Below the pieces are notes generated by a model. That model was not told where the DNA came from, searched no databases, and was given only the letters and a program-made list of their open reading frames with translations. Both the position numbers and the translations under genes were made by a program. Positions 25,003-33,810 of a stretch of 64,000 bases of DNA are shown here, one piece after another (within the stretch, counting starts at the first letter, position 1; every line of letters begins with the position of its first letter). The DNA is from an uncultured Clostridia bacterium (GTDB lineage: Bacteria > Bacillota > Clostridia > Oscillospirales > Acutalibacteraceae), in the NCBI GenBank assembly GCA_946407065.1, contig CAMJMQ010000013.1, positions 1-64,000 on the forward strand. Direction: 5' to 3'.

Positions 25003-25088
25003 AGAGATCACTCCTGTAGGGCGGGATCACTCCCGCCGAACCCATTCATGTGTCATTTTTTATACCGTACAATGATAAACGCCGCATC

Positions 25089-25877
25089 CTAAAAAATCAC
25101 GGATTTTCCGTTGGTGACGACGGGCGCGACATCGAGCGTATAATCGGCGTTGAGCACCATGCCCGCGTGGCCCAGCGAATCGATCGTTTCGTTCAGCGCG
25201 AGGTGTGGCGTGTTGTTCTCCTCGCTCAGATGTCCGAGGATGATCCGCGTCAGTCCCGCGCCGACAAAATCGGGCATCGCCTCCGCGCAGGCGGCGTTGC
25301 TCAGGTGACCATTGTCAGATAGGATGCGTTTTTTCAAAATATACGGATACATTCCCTCGCGGAGCATATCGATATCGTGGTTGGATTCAACGACCGCGAG
25401 ATGGGAGCGGGCGATTGCCGTGCGCGCGTCATCGGTCAGAAAACCCGTGTCGGTCACGACGCTCACCCTTCTGCCGTCGGGAGTGGTAATGAAGTAACCG
25501 CAGGGCTCCGCCGCGTCATGGGAGGTCGCGACGCGCTGTATACGGAAGTCATCCGTCTCGATGACATCCTCGATCACATTCAAGCGCGCCGTTGCGGGCA
25601 CCTTGTCATTCTGCGCCAGATAGGTGAGCGTGCCGCGGGAGGCATAGAGCGGGATATCATAGCGCTTGAGCAGCACCTTGAGCGCGCTGATATGGTCGGA
25701 ATGTTCATGCGTGACAAAGATCGCGCTGACGTTGCGCAGGAACAGATCATTCGCCGACAGCGCCAACTCGATCTGCTTGAGATTGCGGCCCGCATCGATC
25801 AGGATCGCGGAGCCGTTGCCCTGTATGTAATAGGAATTGCCCTTGCTCGACGAGAAGAGCGGTACGATTTTAGCCAT
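25089..25877 (-). CDS. WalJ/YycJ-like MBL-fold metallohydrolase
   Basis: 262 residues, MAKIVPLFSSSKGNSYYIQG. The metallo-beta-lactamase motif FVTHEHSDHISALKVL gives the HxHxDH ligands; further ligands are in SNHDIDML, DNGHLSNAAC and RIILGHLSEENNTP. The SSSKGNSY start matches WalJ (YycJ), a 5'-exonuclease-like phosphodiesterase linked to cell-wall and DNA metabolism in bacilli. Here it is not next to a walKR operon; it lies downstream of murA. The ribosome binding site is weak (AAGGG about 14 nt upstream). Confidence 0.9.
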   Translation of the reverse strand: MAKIVPLFSSSKGNSYYIQGNGSAILIDAGRNLKQIELALSANDLFLRNVSAIFVTHEHSDHISALKVLLKRYDIPLYASRGTLTYLAQNDKVPATARLNVIEDVIETDDFRIQRVATSHDAAEPCGYFITTPDGRRVSVVTDTGFLTDDARTAIARSHLAVVESNHDIDMLREGMYPYILKKRILSDNGHLSNAACAEAMPDFVGAGLTRIILGHLSEENNTPHLALNETIDSLGHAGMVLNADYTLDVAPVVTNGKSVIF

Positions 25878-25969
25878 TAATGTATTAAGATCCCTTCTAA
25901 AAACTACAAATCAGGTGTGGGCGCAGCCCACCATCCATTATTCTTTATTCATTCTTCATTACTCAGTAG

Positions 25970-25994
25970 AAAAGCCACCCTCAGGTGGCTTTTA
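25970..25994 (-). terminator. Terminator after murA
   Basis: AAAAGCCACC pairs with GGTGGCTTTT over a short loop, directly after the murA stop. Confidence 0.85.
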
Positions 25995-26003
25995 AAAATT
26001 CGA

Positions 26004-27296
26004 TTAAGCTGTTGTCGCGATGTGTTTGTGATCGGGAAGATAGATCTTCTTGATATCCGCGCCCAGGCTCTGGAACTTGGTGACCACATCCGAATAGCCG
26101 CGTTCGATGTAATTGATGTTTGAGATGCTCGTGGTGCCGTCCGCCACCAGTCCGGCGATCACCATCGCCGCGCCCGCGCGCAGGTCGGTCGCCTTGACGG
26201 GAGCACCGGTCAGCTTACCGCCCTCGATGATGGCAAGTCGACCCTCGACAGAGATCTTCGCGCCCATACGGACGAGCTCGCTGACATACTGATAGCGGTT
26301 ATCCCACACGCTCTCGTTCACGATGGAGGTTCCCTTGACGGTGGACAGCAGCGCGACAAACTGCGGCTGACAGTCGGTCGGGAAACCGGGGTGAGGCATC
26401 GTCTTAATGTTGACGCGGTTCAGCGGACGCTTGGTAGCGTCTACGATGACCGCCTCATCGTATTCCTCGATCTCACAACCCATCTCCATCAGCTTGGAGC
26501 TGATGCTCTCGAGGTGCTTCGGAGTGATGTTGCGGATCGTGACCTTGCCTCTGGTCGCGGCGGCGGCAGCCATGTAGGTGCCCGCCTCGATCTGGTCGGG
26601 AATGATGGAATAGGTAACGCCGCGCAGATAATCCACGCCGCGGATCTTGATGACGTCGGTACCGGCGCCGCGGATGTTGGCGCCCATGGAGTTGAGGAAG
26701 TTCGCCAGGTCAACGATATGCGGTTCCTTGGCGGCGTTCTCTAGGATGGTCTGACCCTCCGCCTTGACAGCGGCAAGCATCAGGTTGATGGTCGAGCCGA
26801 CCGATACGGTATCGAAATAGACACGCGCACCGTGGAAAGAGCCCGAGGTGGTGCTCTCGATGACAGCGCCGTTGACCAGCTCATTGTGCGCGCCCATCAT
26901 CGCAAAGCCCTTCAAATGCTGATCGATCGGACGCACGCCGAAGTTACAGCCGCCGGGCAGGGCGACCTTTGCGTTATGGAAACGACCCAGCAACGCGCCC
27001 AAAAGATAATAGGACGCGCGCATGCCGCGAACCGCGTCATGAGTCGCCTCCCATGTGTTGATGGGTCTCGGGTCGATATCCAATGTATTCTTGTCGACAC
27101 GGCGCACCATCGCGCCCATATCCTGCAGGATATTCGCGATCAGCGACACGTCGGAGATGTTCGGGATGTTCTCGATACGGCAGGGCTCGTCACACAGCAC
27201 TACCGCGGGGATGATCGCCACCGCCGCGTTCTTCGCGCCGCTGACGGTCACTTCGCCGAATAAAGGCTTTCCGCCGTTGATAACTATCTTTTCCAA
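26004..27296 (-). CDS. murA: UDP-N-acetylglucosamine 1-carboxyvinyltransferase (MurA)
   Basis: 430 residues. It transfers enolpyruvate to UDP-GlcNAc, the first committed peptidoglycan step, and is the fosfomycin target. Signatures: [20 protein letters not shown] with the conserved Lys-Asn, the catalytic loop [17 protein letters not shown] (Cys at about 117, so fosfomycin-sensitive type), and AATRGKVTI. The start codon is TTG at 27294-27296, with GGAAG about 9 nt before it. A promoter about 190 bp upstream implies a long structured leader. Confidence 0.96.
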   Translation of the reverse strand: MEKIVINGGKPLFGEVTVSGAKNAAVAIIPAVVLCDEPCRIENIPNISDVSLIANILQDMGAMVRRVDKNTLDIDPRPINTWEATHDAVRGMRASYYLLGALLGRFHNAKVALPGGCNFGVRPIDQHLKGFAMMGAHNELVNGAVIESTTSGSFHGARVYFDTVSVGSTINLMLAAVKAEGQTILENAAKEPHIVDLANFLNSMGANIRGAGTDVIKIRGVDYLRGVTYSIIPDQIEAGTYMAAAAATRGKVTIRNITPKHLESISSKLMEMGCEIEEYDEAVIVDATKRPLNRVNIKTMPHPGFPTDCQPQFVALLSTVKGTSIVNESVWDNRYQYVSELVRMGAKISVEGRLAIIEGGKLTGAPVKATDLRAGAAMVIAGLVADGTTSISNINYIERGYSDVVTKFQSLGADIKKIYLPDHKHIATTA

Positions 27297-27476
27297 ATCT
27301 GTACACTTCCTAACAACTGCTCTTTAGTTTCTGTTTTATGTCCGCTCACGTTATCTGCCGCTCAATTGCGGCGATCCGGGCGAACGCTCCGAATATATGT
27401 CACACGATAAAATCGTGTATGAATCAAGTGGTTCTGCTTTTGCGTGCAATTCCGCACACTAAGCCTATTGTGCTTA
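27297..27476 (-). promoter_or_regulatory. Long leader of murA with hairpins
   Basis: The predicted leader is about 180 nt. Three inverted repeats are visible: GTGC/GCAC near 27450, CACGAT/ATCGTG near 27405, and GCCGC/GCGGC near 27357-27372. It matches no riboswitch class I know. Confidence 0.3.
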
Positions 27477-27482
27477 TACAAT

Positions 27483-27511
27483 ACGATAATACAAAGCGGG
27501 CACAAAGTCAA
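27483..27511 (-). promoter_or_regulatory. Sigma-A-like promoter of murA
   Basis: On the minus strand TTGACT (27506-27511), 17-nt spacer, TATCGT (27483-27488). The -10 is weak. Confidence 0.45.
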
Positions 27512-27665
27512 CCGAAAAAATCTTTTGTAATCTTTTTTAGTGAATTTGTATGTTTTTATCCTTGCCGTCTGTATGCTTTTTCTATATTTATTATTCTTTT
27601 ATGTAATTATTTTGTAATCAGTTCCGCTTATTTTCCGCACTTCCGCAAATTTGCTTTTTCCTTAC

Positions 27666-27694
27666 TTGCACCTTCAATCGAAATCGACTATAAT
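27666..27694 (+). promoter_or_regulatory. Sigma-A promoter of the membrane iron-sulfur protein gene
   Basis: TTGCAC (27666-27671), 17-nt spacer, TATAAT (27689-27694), giving a leader of about 25 nt. Confidence 0.7.
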
Positions 27695-27725
27695 ATTGGA
27701 GCAAACCCATAAAAGGAGCCGCGTT

Positions 27726-28547
27726 ATGAAGAAATATCTTCCTGTTTTGATCATCTTCGTCGTATTCGAGACGATCGCGGTCACGCTGTGGCTGACGATG
27801 GATAACCTGTTCTATCTATTCAACTTCTCTTATATCGGCATCTGTATCGCGGTCGGGCTGTCGCTTTATATCGCGGGATGGAAGCACGCGCGGCGATTCG
27901 TGCAGTTCGCGGTCGGCAGCTATATGCTGGTTTACCTCGGTTTGATCTGCAACGAAAATATGCAGATCGAGGGCTTTTGGTACTATCTGTTCACGGGCGT
28001 GTTTGAAGCGGCGACCATCCACTATGCCGTCGCCAAGATCTTCGGCCCGCTGCTCTTCGGGCGCGGATGGTGCGGCTACGCCTGCTGGACGGCGATGATC
28101 CTCGACCTGCTTCCCTATAAAACACCCGGAGCGCCGCGCAAAAAGCTCGGCTTTATCCGCTACATCACCTTTGCCGCGTCGCTGATCCTTGTCGCGGCGC
28201 TGTTCCTGACGCACGTCGGCAACCTCGAGCGCGTCATGTTCTGGCTGTTCCTCGGCGGCAACATCCTGTATTATGCCGTCGGCATCATTCTGGCGTTCGC
28301 CTTCAAGGACAACCGCGCCTTTTGCAAATACATTTGCCCGATCACGGTTTTCTTAAAGCCGATGAGCTACTTTTCCCTGATCCGCGTCAAGTGCGACGAG
28401 AGCAAATGCGTCCACTGCGGCAAGTGCAAAAAGGTTTGCCCCATGGACGTCGAGGTCGATAACAACAGCCGCAAGCGTAAAAACGCCACCGAATGTATTT
28501 TATGCTACGAATGTACCAAGGTATGCCCGAAAAAAGCGCTGAAATAA
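27726..28547 (+). CDS. Membrane 4Fe-4S binding protein (NapH/NosR-like)
   Basis: 273 residues; AAAGGAG before ATG 27726. Six or so membrane helices (MKKYLPVLIIFVVFETIAV onward) contain the LLFGRGWCGYACWTAMIL motif found in NapH/NosR/RdxA-type electron-transfer proteins, and KYICPITVF later. The cytoplasmic C-terminus carries two ferredoxin-like clusters: CVHCGKCKKVCPM and CILCYECTKVCP. It probably moves electrons between a cytoplasmic donor and a membrane or surface acceptor. No partner oxidoreductase lies nearby. The promoter places it as a single-gene unit. Confidence 0.88.
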   Translation: MKKYLPVLIIFVVFETIAVTLWLTMDNLFYLFNFSYIGICIAVGLSLYIAGWKHARRFVQFAVGSYMLVYLGLICNENMQIEGFWYYLFTGVFEAATIHYAVAKIFGPLLFGRGWCGYACWTAMILDLLPYKTPGAPRKKLGFIRYITFAASLILVAALFLTHVGNLERVMFWLFLGGNILYYAVGIILAFAFKDNRAFCKYICPITVFLKPMSYFSLIRVKCDESKCVHCGKCKKVCPMDVEVDNNSRKRKNATECILCYECTKVCPKKALK

Positions 28548-28550
28548 CAA

Positions 28551-28590
28551 GAGGCAAGACTGCAAACACTGCGGTCTTGCCTCATTTTTT
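28551..28590. terminator. Terminator between the converging iron-sulfur protein and DUF3795 genes
   Basis: GAGGCAAGAC pairs with GTCTTGCCTC, followed by ATTTTTT; it begins 3 nt after the plus-strand stop. Confidence 0.85.
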
Positions 28591-28963
28591 ATCTCTTTCC
28601 TTCTTTGATGAACGCGATCAGCTTTTCGACGTCATCAAAATGATCGTAGTCCCCGACGATACCTTCACAGTGATAAGCGATACCGTTTTTCTCGTTACGC
28701 TCAAGACAGTTCAGCAATTCCTCTTCTCCATAACGCCTCGCGAACAGCGTGAATCCGTAGGGCTTGAGCCTTAAAAGCAAACCCTTACGGCAATCCTCCT
28801 GACATTCATAGCAGTGAGCAAAGCCCTTTTCCATCGAGCATTTCAGATTCTCACACCAATCCTTATCGGGACACTCTCCCGAGGCACAGCCGTTACAATG
28901 TTCGTTTTCGCTGCACAGGCAACAGGCAAGTCCGCAGCGGGCGATCCCCAATTCTCTTTTCAT
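28589..28963 (-). CDS. DUF3795 cysteine-rich protein
   Basis: 124 residues. Eleven of the first 60 residues are Cys (ARCGLACCLCSENEHCNGC, then CPDKDWCENLKC, then HCYECQEDC), a pattern typical of DUF3795 and probably a metal or iron-sulfur site. The C-terminal half is a plain helical segment. It lies 14 bp downstream of the YifB gene and is probably co-transcribed. The function of the family is unknown. Confidence 0.85.
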   Translation of the reverse strand: MKRELGIARCGLACCLCSENEHCNGCASGECPDKDWCENLKCSMEKGFAHCYECQEDCRKGLLLRLKPYGFTLFARRYGEEELLNCLERNEKNGIAYHCEGIVGDYDHFDDVEKLIAFIKEGKR

Positions 28964-28977
28964 TTCCTTTTGCTCCT

Positions 28978-30501
28978 TTACTCATGCCAGTATTTTCTGT
29001 CGAGGGAACGGTACTGGATCGCCTCGCTGATGTGCGGCGCACGGATGACCTCGCTTCGGTCGAGGTCGGCGATCGTACGAGCCACCTTCATGATACGGTC
29101 ATAGGCGCGGGCGGTCATACCGAGCTTATCGAACGCCGCCTTCAGCATTCGATCCGCCTTGTCGTCGATCTGACAGACATCCTCAAACATCGCCGCCTCG
29201 ATATGGGCGTTGCACTTAGTCTTTGACTGCTGAAAACGCTCCGTCTGGATCGCGCGCGCGGCATTGACACGCGTGCGGATATCGTCGGATTTTTCCTCGC
29301 CGCTTTTGGCGGTCAGATCGTCATACTCCACCGGCGGCACCTCGATATGGATGTCGATGCGGTCGAGCAAGGGACCCGACACGCGGTTGAGATATTTATG
29401 CACCGCCGCGTCCGAGCACGAACACTGCTTTTTCGGATGGTTATAGTAGCCGCAGGGGCAGGGGTTCATCGCGGCGATCAGCATGAACTCCGAGGGATAG
29501 GTATAGGTGCCGTGAGCGCGCGAGATCGACACCACGCCGTCTTCGAGCGGCTGTCGCAACACCTCCAGCGCCGTGCGTTGGAACTCGGGCAGTTCATCGA
29601 GGAACAGCACGCCGTTATGCGCGAGCGAGATCTCACCGGGCTTGGGCGTCGTACCGCCGCCCGTCATGCCCACGCGGGTGATCGTATGGTGCGGTGAGCG
29701 GAACGGCCGCATCGTGATCAGCCCCGAGCCCTTGGGCAGGGTACCCGCGATGGAATGGATCTTGGTCGTCTCGATGGTCTCCTCAAAGGTCATCTCGGGC
29801 AGGATGGTCACCATGCGTTTCGCGAGCATGCTTTTGCCCGCGCCGGGCGAGCCGATCAAAAGGACATTGTGCCCGCCCGCGGCGGCGATCTCCAGCGCGC
29901 GTTTTGCCTCTGCCTGACCCTTCACCTGCGAAAAGTCAAGCGTACTGTCGGGCAGCTGATCGCTGTTTTGAAAGACAGCTGGCTCGATCTGTCTGCGCCC
30001 CGCAAGATGGTCGATCAGCTCAAAGACATGCGCCACCGGATAGACCTCGAGCCCGTCCACCACCGCGCCCTCGATGGCGTTGACAGCAGGGACATAGAGC
30101 TTCTTCAAGCCCTGCTCACGCGCGGCGATCGCCATCGGCAACACACCGTTGACGCCGCGCAGCTCACCCGAAAGACTCAGCTCGCCGATAAACGCGCTGT
30201 CGTCCGTATTGGCGTTGATCTGTCGCGTTGCCTTGAGCACCGTGATCAGGATCGGCAGGTCATACAGCGGCCCTTCCTTTTTGATATCGGCGGGCGCGAG
30301 GTTAAGGATCAGGCGCGAATTCGGAAATTCAAAGCCGCAGTTTTTCATGGCGGAGCGCACACGATCCCTGCTCTCCTTGACCGCCGCATCGGGCAGTCCG
30401 ACGATGTCGAACGCCGCCATCCCGCGCGAGAGATCCGCCTCGATCTCGATTGCATAGGTATTCAGTCCGAATAATCCGAGGCTGTTGCATTTTACTACCA
30501 T
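28978..30501 (-). CDS. YifB/ComM-family Mg-chelatase-like AAA+ ATPase
   Basis: About 507 residues from MVVKCNSLGLFGLNTYAIEI (ATG 30501; AAGGG 8 nt upstream). The N-terminal Lon-protease-like domain (GLPDAAVKESRDRVRSAM) precedes the AAA+ core: Walker A GSPGAGKSMLAKRM, Walker B GVLFLDELPEF. A C-terminal Mg-chelatase domain follows, with a Cys-rich loop (PCPCGYYNHPKKQCSC). ComM of Gram-negative bacteria is a branch-migration helicase in transformation; in Firmicutes the role is less clear. The promoter is at 30620-30648. Confidence 0.94.
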   Translation of the reverse strand: MVVKCNSLGLFGLNTYAIEIEADLSRGMAAFDIVGLPDAAVKESRDRVRSAMKNCGFEFPNSRLILNLAPADIKKEGPLYDLPILITVLKATRQINANTDDSAFIGELSLSGELRGVNGVLPMAIAAREQGLKKLYVPAVNAIEGAVVDGLEVYPVAHVFELIDHLAGRRQIEPAVFQNSDQLPDSTLDFSQVKGQAEAKRALEIAAAGGHNVLLIGSPGAGKSMLAKRMVTILPEMTFEETIETTKIHSIAGTLPKGSGLITMRPFRSPHHTITRVGMTGGGTTPKPGEISLAHNGVLFLDELPEFQRTALEVLRQPLEDGVVSISRAHGTYTYPSEFMLIAAMNPCPCGYYNHPKKQCSCSDAAVHKYLNRVSGPLLDRIDIHIEVPPVEYDDLTAKSGEEKSDDIRTRVNAARAIQTERFQQSKTKCNAHIEAAMFEDVCQIDDKADRMLKAAFDKLGMTARAYDRIMKVARTIADLDRSEVIRAPHISEAIQYRSLDRKYWHE

Positions 30502-30619
30502 AATCAACCCTTCTTTTTTGCCTCTCGTTGATAAATAACAACATCTATTTTGTCGATTCAAAACCCGAAACAACACCGAAATCGGTTATCGCTTTTATGT
30601 TCGAATAGCTGTAACTGTA

Positions 30620-30648
30620 TTATAACATACTTCTTCCATGTTGTAAAC
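30620..30648 (-). promoter_or_regulatory. Sigma-A promoter of the YifB gene
   Basis: On the minus strand TTTACA (30643-30648), 17-nt spacer, TATAAT (30620-30625). The leader is about 112 nt. Confidence 0.7.
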
Positions 30649-30743
30649 CAAAAAATGTTAAAAAATACTGTTTATTATGCACAAAATGTATTATGTTGTG
30701 AATAATTTGTCATTCTTTCCCGCCACTGTTTTTGAAAAACCTG

Positions 30744-30772
30744 TTGACTTTTGGCGGGTTATTTATTACAAT
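30744..30772 (+). promoter_or_regulatory. Sigma-A promoter of the SigH-like gene
   Basis: TTGACT (30744-30749), 17-nt spacer, TACAAT (30767-30772). The transcript should begin near 30779, downstream of every in-frame ATG upstream of the conserved domain. Confidence 0.7.
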
Positions 30773-30805
30773 TTACATAAGATAAATTATTGTGAGGTGC
30801 TATAT

Positions 30806-31393
30806 CTGAACGAACCTACCGTCAGCCGTGAGACACGGCAGTCCGACGAAGAACTCCTGCGGGATTTTCTGTCGGGAAACGACGACGCCTTCGACATGAT
30901 CGCGTCCAGGTATTTGGGGCTGATCTCTACAGCCGCCAAAAAATACCGCGGTATGGCAGCGGATATAGACGACAGTGATATGATACAGGAAGGCATGGTG
31001 GCGCTGCTCTCAGCCTGCCGCACCTATGACGGTGACAAAGGCATGAGCTTCAAGAACTACCTGATGACCTGTGTTGAGAACCGCTACCGCTCGATGATGC
31101 GTTCGATCCTGCGACAGCGCGCTGTCCCCTCCCGCAATATGATATCGCTTGAGGATGACCCGCAAGCTGCCTTTGATCCGACCGAGACCTCGCTGTCTGA
31201 GCTGGTCGAGACCAAGGAATACATCAACAGCCTGCACCGCATCCTCAAAAACAGCCTCTCATCCCTCGAGTACAAAGTAGCGATTTTGCACCTTTCCGGC
31301 TATACGTACAAGGAAATAGCACAGCGGCTGAACATTCCCCTAAAATCAGTTGACAATGCACAGACCCGTATACGTCAAAAGCTTTCTAGGTAA
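30806..31393 (+). CDS. SigH-like RNA polymerase sigma factor, apparent CTG start
   Basis: About 195 residues. Sigma-70 region 2 (DEELLRDFLSGNDDAFDMIA, LISTAAKKYRGMAADIDDSD, MIQEGMVALLSACRTYDGDK) and region 4 (LEYKVAILHLSGYTYKEIAQ, RLNIPLKSVDNAQTRIRQKL) match sporulation sigma-H of Clostridia. The promoter at 30744-30772 excludes the ATGs at 30677 and 30686. The only good ribosome binding site, GAGGTG at 30794-30799, is 6 nt before CTG 30806 (encoded LNEPTVSRETRQ). GTG 30797 overlaps that site. A CTG start is rare and would give low translation, which could be a control point. Confidence 0.88.
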   Translation: MNEPTVSRETRQSDEELLRDFLSGNDDAFDMIASRYLGLISTAAKKYRGMAADIDDSDMIQEGMVALLSACRTYDGDKGMSFKNYLMTCVENRYRSMMRSILRQRAVPSRNMISLEDDPQAAFDPTETSLSELVETKEYINSLHRILKNSLSSLEYKVAILHLSGYTYKEIAQRLNIPLKSVDNAQTRIRQKLSR

Positions 31394-31468
31394 TACACCC
31401 CGAATAGAATTCAGACGGTGCAACTCCGCCGCGGGGTAAAATATATACCAAAAAGTGAGGTACACGCT

Positions 31469-31765
31469 ATGTACGAAGACAAGATTCTCCGTTGCAAGGA
31501 CTGTGGAAACGAGTTCGTATTCACAGCCGGCGAGCAGGAGTTCTACGCAGAGAAAGGTTTCGTCAACGAACCCCAACGCTGCAAGGACTGCCGTATCGCT
31601 CGCAAGAATGCAATCAGGGCTAATCGTGAGATGCACACGACCGTGTGTGCAGACTGTGGCGGCGAAGCAAAGATCCCATTTAAGCCGATGGAAGGCAAGG
31701 ATTACTATTGCAGCGAATGCTTTGCAAAGCGCAAAGAAGCCGAAGAAGCGGCACAAGCTGAATAA
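31469..31765 (+). CDS. Zinc-ribbon protein
   Basis: 98 residues from MYEDKILRCKDCGNEFVF (ATG 31469; GAGG upstream). Two zinc ribbons: CKDCGNEF ... RCKDCR and CADCGGEAKIPF ... YYCSECF. The first half matches the small probable zinc-ribbon domain family (zinc-binding CxxC, FYAEKGFVNEPQRC). The function is unknown; it is often found as an abundant small protein in Firmicutes. It starts 75 bp after the sigma gene and may be read from the same promoter. Confidence 0.85.
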   Translation: MYEDKILRCKDCGNEFVFTAGEQEFYAEKGFVNEPQRCKDCRIARKNAIRANREMHTTVCADCGGEAKIPFKPMEGKDYYCSECFAKRKEAEEAAQAE

Positions 31766-31783
31766 TAGATGAATAATTGCTTA

Positions 31784-31815
31784 CAGCGTTCCCATAGCGG
31801 GAACGCTGTTTTTCT
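31784..31815 (+). terminator. Terminator after the zinc-ribbon gene
   Basis: CAGCGTTCC pairs with GGAACGCTG, followed by TTTTTC. Confidence 0.9.
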
Positions 31816-31836
31816 GTATTCACGCCAAACGTACTA

Positions 31837-31865
31837 TTGTATTTTTGTGATCGGTGTGTTATAAT
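31837..31865 (+). promoter_or_regulatory. Sigma-A promoter of the DUF1858-trmK-Nif3 operon
   Basis: TTGTAT (31837-31842), 17-nt spacer, TATAAT (31860-31865). The leader then carries a GAGATTGCC palindrome. Confidence 0.7.
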
Positions 31866-31896
31866 CGGGGTGTCAAATCAAAAACTATATTAAGTT

Positions 31897-31931
31897 GAGA
31901 TTGCCACGGCACAAAAGTGCCTCGCAATGAC
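31897..31931. repeat. GAGATTGCC/CGCAATGAC palindromic repeat, copy 4
   Basis: Shortest copy: GAGATTGCC, stem GGCAC/GTGCC with AAAA loop, CTCGCAATGAC. It lies in the predicted 5' leader of the next operon. Confidence 0.75.
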
Positions 31932-31951
31932 TATTTTTTGGAGGTAATATT

Positions 31952-32146
31952 ATGATCACAAAAGACGCTATCATCGGCGATGTTCTGGACAAGTATCCGT
32001 CTACCGCTCCGCTGTTTTTACAGATGGGCATGCACTGCCTGGGCTGTCCCGCGTCCCGCGGCGAGAGCATCGAGGAAGCGTGCATGGTACACGGTGCTGA
32101 CGCCGATAAGCTGGTAGAAGCGCTGAACAAGGCTGTCGGCGCGTAA
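31952..32146 (+). CDS. DUF1858 domain protein
   Basis: 64 residues; GGAGG before ATG 31952. The whole protein is one DUF1858 domain: ITKDAIIGDVLDKYPSTAPL, FLQMGMHCLGCPASRGESIE, EACMVHGAD. The CxxC motif suggests metal or redox chemistry, as in related hybrid-cluster-associated domains; the function is unknown. Its stop overlaps the trmK start by one base (TAATG). Confidence 0.92.
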   Translation: MITKDAIIGDVLDKYPSTAPLFLQMGMHCLGCPASRGESIEEACMVHGADADKLVEALNKAVGA

Positions 32147-32808
32147 TGTCAATACTCAAACCCCACGGGCGGCTGTCGCTTTGCGCCGATTATGTGCGCG
32201 AAGGCAGCCGCCTTGCGGATATCGGGACAGATCACGGCTATCTGCCGATCGCGCTGTGCCAAAGCGGAAAGATCCCCTCTGCGCTCGCGTGCGACATCAA
32301 CCCCCTTCCCCTGCGATCGGCACAGGAAAACATTGCAAGGTTCGGATTATCAAAAAAAATACAAACGCGTTTGTCGGATGGGCTGAAAGAAGTGTCGCCC
32401 GACGAGACGGACGACATCGTGATCGCCGGTATGGGCGGCGAGCTGATCCGCGACATCCTGACCGCCGCGCCGTGGGTAATGGATGGCAAAAAGCACCTTG
32501 TGCTCCAGCCGATGACCCACCATGATGACTTGATCCGATGGCTATGTGAAAACGGCTTTACCATCGAGAGGCAGGCGGCTGTCCGCGACGACAGCAAGTA
32601 TTACACCGTCCTGTCAGCGCGATTCACAGGCGATATCGCTCCCTGTGATCCTTACACCGCACTGGTCGGAAAGCTCGATTTGCATGAGGAAAACAGCCGC
32701 GGATTTCTCAGCCGCAGTCTGCAAAACCTGCGCAACAAAAGCAAGGGCGATCAATCGCTTTTGCCTGTCGTACAACAATTGGAGGAGGCGCTTTATGAAG
32801 CTGAGTAA
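32146..32808 (+). CDS. trmK: tRNA (adenine22-N1)-methyltransferase TrmK
   Basis: 220 residues. A Rossmann-type methyltransferase: LSLCADYVREGSRLADIGTD with HGYLPI, ACDINPLPLRSAQENI, IVIAGMGGELIRDILTAAPW, LVLQPMTHHDDLIRWLCENG. This is the TrmK/YqfN family, which methylates A22 in tRNA. It pairs with the next gene (Nif3/YqfO), as in many Firmicutes; the two overlap by 14 bp. Confidence 0.94.
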   Translation: MSILKPHGRLSLCADYVREGSRLADIGTDHGYLPIALCQSGKIPSALACDINPLPLRSAQENIARFGLSKKIQTRLSDGLKEVSPDETDDIVIAGMGGELIRDILTAAPWVMDGKKHLVLQPMTHHDDLIRWLCENGFTIERQAAVRDDSKYYTVLSARFTGDIAPCDPYTALVGKLDLHEENSRGFLSRSLQNLRNKSKGDQSLLPVVQQLEEALYEAE

Positions 32809-33538
32809 CATCGTCGCGTTCGCGCAACAAATCGCGCCGTTTGAAACAGCGGCGGAATGGGATAACGTCGGGCTGTTGGTCGGCTCACCGGAGTGGGAGG
32901 TCGACCGCGTACTGCTCGCGCTCGACATCACCCCCGAGATCGTCGAAGAAGCGCAAAAAAAGAGCGCCGGGCTGATCGTCAGCCACCACCCCGTCATCTT
33001 CTCTCCCCTGCATACCCTCCATCCCGACAGCACGGCATATCGGCTCGCAAAATACGACATCGCGGCGCTGTGCCTGCACACCGATCTCGACCGTGCCGAA
33101 AAGGGTGTGAACACCGCTCTGGGAGCGGCTTTAGGACTGAAAAACACCACTCTCTATCCCGATGATTTCCTGTTGGTCGGAGAGCCGCATAATCCCTGTT
33201 CCGCCGAGGAATATGCCGCGTTCATCAGGGAAAAATTGCACGCACCGTCGGTACGCTTCACCGAGGGAAAGGTCACCCGCGTAGCGGTATCCTCCGGAGG
33301 CGGCGGCGAGGGCGTGGCGCTTGCCGCAACATACGGCTTTGACGCCTTTGTGACCGGCGAGCTGAAGCATCACCAATACCTCTACGCAAAACAACATCAT
33401 ATCGCCGCGTTCGACGCGGGTCATTTTTCGACCGAGGATGTGGTGATCGTGCCGCTGAAAGAGATGTTCTCGGCGGCTTTCCCCACGGTGGAATTCATCA
33501 TCAGCGAAAAGAACGTTTGCCCCTATCGGGCGGTATAA
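32795..33538 (+). CDS. Nif3-like dinuclear metal-center protein (YqfO type)
   Basis: 247 residues from MKLSNIVAFAQQIAPFETAA (ATG 32795; GGAGGAGG upstream, inside the end of trmK). Metal-binding residues are in GLIVSHHPVIFSP, CLHTDLDRAEKGVN and AFDAGHFSTEDV. Nif3 proteins form hexamers with two metal ions; they are often annotated as type 2 GTP cyclohydrolase I, but the physiological role is uncertain. This is the short form without the inserted PII-like domain. Confidence 0.94.
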   Translation: MKLSNIVAFAQQIAPFETAAEWDNVGLLVGSPEWEVDRVLLALDITPEIVEEAQKKSAGLIVSHHPVIFSPLHTLHPDSTAYRLAKYDIAALCLHTDLDRAEKGVNTALGAALGLKNTTLYPDDFLLVGEPHNPCSAEEYAAFIREKLHAPSVRFTEGKVTRVAVSSGGGGEGVALAATYGFDAFVTGELKHHQYLYAKQHHIAAFDAGHFSTEDVVIVPLKEMFSAAFPTVEFIISEKNVCPYRAV

Positions 33539-33554
33539 CCACTCTGCACATTTG

Positions 33555-33588
33555 AGCGTATTCTTTGTGAATACGCTTTTATTTTTTT
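33555..33588 (+). terminator. Terminator of the DUF1858-trmK-Nif3 operon
   Basis: AGCGTATTC pairs with GAATACGCT, followed by TTTTATTTTTTT. Confidence 0.9.
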
Positions 33589-33683
33589 GAAATGTAAAGG
33601 GTGTGATTTTGTATTCAAGATTAACAAACTGTAAATTTTGAGCGAAAAAGATAAAATTTCTGCCATATATATGTAAAAAACAA

Positions 33684-33712
33684 TTGCAAAAACCACAACC
33701 GTTTGTTATAAT
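33684..33712 (+). promoter_or_regulatory. Sigma-A promoter of trmB
   Basis: TTGCAA (33684-33689), 17-nt spacer, TATAAT (33707-33712). Confidence 0.7.
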
Positions 33713-33810
33713 GTTGTAGTGTATATAACTATATCATGTGATAGTATGGGATTTTGCGGGCAGCAAAGCGCCCTTCCGACACTGTCACAGAAACGGAAAT
33801 TCGTGTCCTT

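Noticed and set aside
30677..30805. Upstream ATG starts (30677, 30686) for the SigH-like gene
   Set aside because: They lie before the best promoter, and the extra residues do not resemble sigma factors.
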